Assembly: GCA_903919075.1 (NCBI GenBank)
Contig: CAIXGR010000097.1
Span: 62,001-126,000 of the forward strand
DNA: 64,000 nt
Reading direction: 5' to 3'
Origin: an uncultured Bacteroidota bacterium
GTDB lineage: Bacteria > Bacteroidota > Bacteroidia > Chitinophagales > LD1
The position numbers and the translations under genes were made by a program. Below, in pieces: positions 63,339-64,000 of this stretch. The stretch's first letter is position 1. Every line of letters starts with the position of its first letter. The notes beneath the pieces are model-generated. The model saw nothing but the letters and a program-made list of their open reading frames with translations. It did no database searches and was not told the origin of the DNA.

Positions 63339-64000
63339 ATGTTTAAAAAACGAGTAGTAGTGACAGGAATGTCAATCAACACTCCTATTGGCGATAACCT
63401 TGAAGACTTCTTACAAAATTTATTGGCAGGAAAATCGGCGATAACCCGTTGGAAAACATTAGAAACAGATCGTATATACGCAAAAGTAGGCGGAGATTTA
63501 GGCAGTTACGATATACATTCGAAAATTGAAACATATAGGAATCGTATACCACAGCAAGTATTCGAACGTTTAGAAAAATTGGGAAATAAATTTCCTTTTG
63601 CTGTAGCTGTAACTTTACAAACTGCTGTAGAGGCTTTTTTAGATGCCGGATATATTGATAAGTTGAAAGATGGTAACAATGTAGCTACCGTAGTAGCCGG
63701 GCACAATTTAAATCAAAAATATACTTTCCAAAATCACGATGTATTTAACGATGAGCCTGAGTTTATTGATGGTTTGTTTGCACTATACGGGTTGGACACG
63801 CACCATGTAGGCGGGGTAACAGATGTTTTGCAACTGCACGGGCCCGCTTATACCGTTGGCGCTGCATGTGCCAGTGGCAATGTTGCTATGCGCTGCGCCC
63901 TTGATGAAATACAAATGCATGATGTACCGGTAGCAGCAGTTGTTGCACCCTTATTAGATTTTTCGCCTTTAGATTTACAGGGCATGGCTATAATGGGTGC
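63339..64000 (+). CDS. Beta-ketoacyl-ACP synthase, cut by the window end
   Basis: The first 220 residues are present. VVVTGMSINTPIGDNLEDF is the standard start, and Cys177 in VGAACASGNVAM is the acyl-binding residue. The missing C-terminal half should hold the two catalytic His residues. An insertion-like segment at ~52-110 (KVGGDLGSYDIHSKIETYRNRIPQQVFERL) fits KAS II-type enzymes. The ATG at 63339 lies 22 bases after the dehydratase stop. It would elongate the ACP-bound chain; more operon genes probably follow outside the window. Confidence 0.9.
   Translation, partial: MFKKRVVVTGMSINTPIGDNLEDFLQNLLAGKSAITRWKTLETDRIYAKVGGDLGSYDIHSKIETYRNRIPQQVFERLEKLGNKFPFAVAVTLQTAVEAFLDAGYIDKLKDGNNVATVVAGHNLNQKYTFQNHDVFNDEPEFIDGLFALYGLDTHHVGGVTDVLQLHGPAYTVGAACASGNVAMRCALDEIQMHDVPVAAVVAPLLDFSPLDLQGMAIMG

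Noticed and set aside
58019-64000. Flexirubin/dialkylresorcinol or aryl-polyene cluster
   Set aside because: No ammonia-lyase, aromatic acid enzyme or DarA/DarB-type gene was found, while an SPT-like enzyme and KDSR-like SDR are present.
58019-64000. Sulfonolipid (capnine) operon
   Set aside because: No cysteate synthase gene is present, and the known routes do not carry their own ketosynthase, malonyltransferase and PPTase. Later genes lie outside the window, so this is not fully closed.

Overview
This window comes from a member of the Bacteroidota, most likely near the Chitinophagales or Sphingobacteriales; the exact family is uncertain. The evidence is several secreted proteins with type IX secretion (T9SS) C-terminal sorting domains, a DUF2480 protein, lipoproteins without strong Shine-Dalgarno sites, and Bacteroidota-type promoters (TAnnTTTG), the clearest lying before the single tRNA gene. 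AT-rich DNA and tight gene packing fit this. No phage, insertion sequence or CRISPR array is visible.

Region 1 (1-10.9 kb) is mixed housekeeping: the end of a gliding-type T9SS protein, an XRE regulator with a strong terminator, a glucosaminidase, a small lipoprotein, a PAP2/sphingomyelin-synthase-like membrane protein, the purine genes purN-purH (purN carries an in-frame TGA) and an 1813-residue secreted multi-domain protein with an internal duplication.

Region 2 (11-39.4 kb) is one large surface-polysaccharide locus. A minus-strand operon (11.0-16.9 kb) holds an epimerase, a methyltransferase, a LegC-type aminotransferase, a NeuD/PglD-type acyltransferase, a CBS-nucleotidyltransferase and a GT2. 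A divergent plus-strand series (17.0-30.7 kb) holds an L-2-hydroxyglutarate oxidase, glycosyltransferases, a glutaminase fused to a WbpG-type sugar amidotransferase, a DUF354 protein, two AsnB proteins, an alpha/alpha-barrel-like protein and a methyltransferase. A second plus-strand operon (30.9-39.4 kb) makes CDP-3,6-dideoxyhexose (rfbF, rfbG, rfbH) and adds a TPP enzyme, an HpcH-like aldolase, a HAD phosphatase and a GT2. This suggests a branched (yersiniose-like) dideoxy sugar.

Region 3 (39.5-57.5 kb) holds ctaA, an MFS transporter, four T9SS proteins with closely related C-terminal domains, a split helical-repeat gene, gcvT, an lpxD-like gene, tag, a DUF2480 gene, a lytic transglycosylase and tRNA-Phe(GAA). 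GC-rich hairpin repeats occur in the intergenic gaps.

Region 4 (58.0 kb to the window end) is the most striking part. It is a compact operon of ACP, FabL-like enoyl reductase, serine-palmitoyltransferase-like alpha-oxoamine synthase, 3-ketosphinganine-reductase-like SDR, phosphopantetheinyl transferase, malonyl-ACP transacylase, FabZ-like dehydratase and ketosynthase (cut by the window end). It looks like a self-contained type II fatty-acid/polyketide line that hands its chain to an amino acid to make a sphingoid-like amino lipid. This is inference from gene content; no product is known from the sequence.
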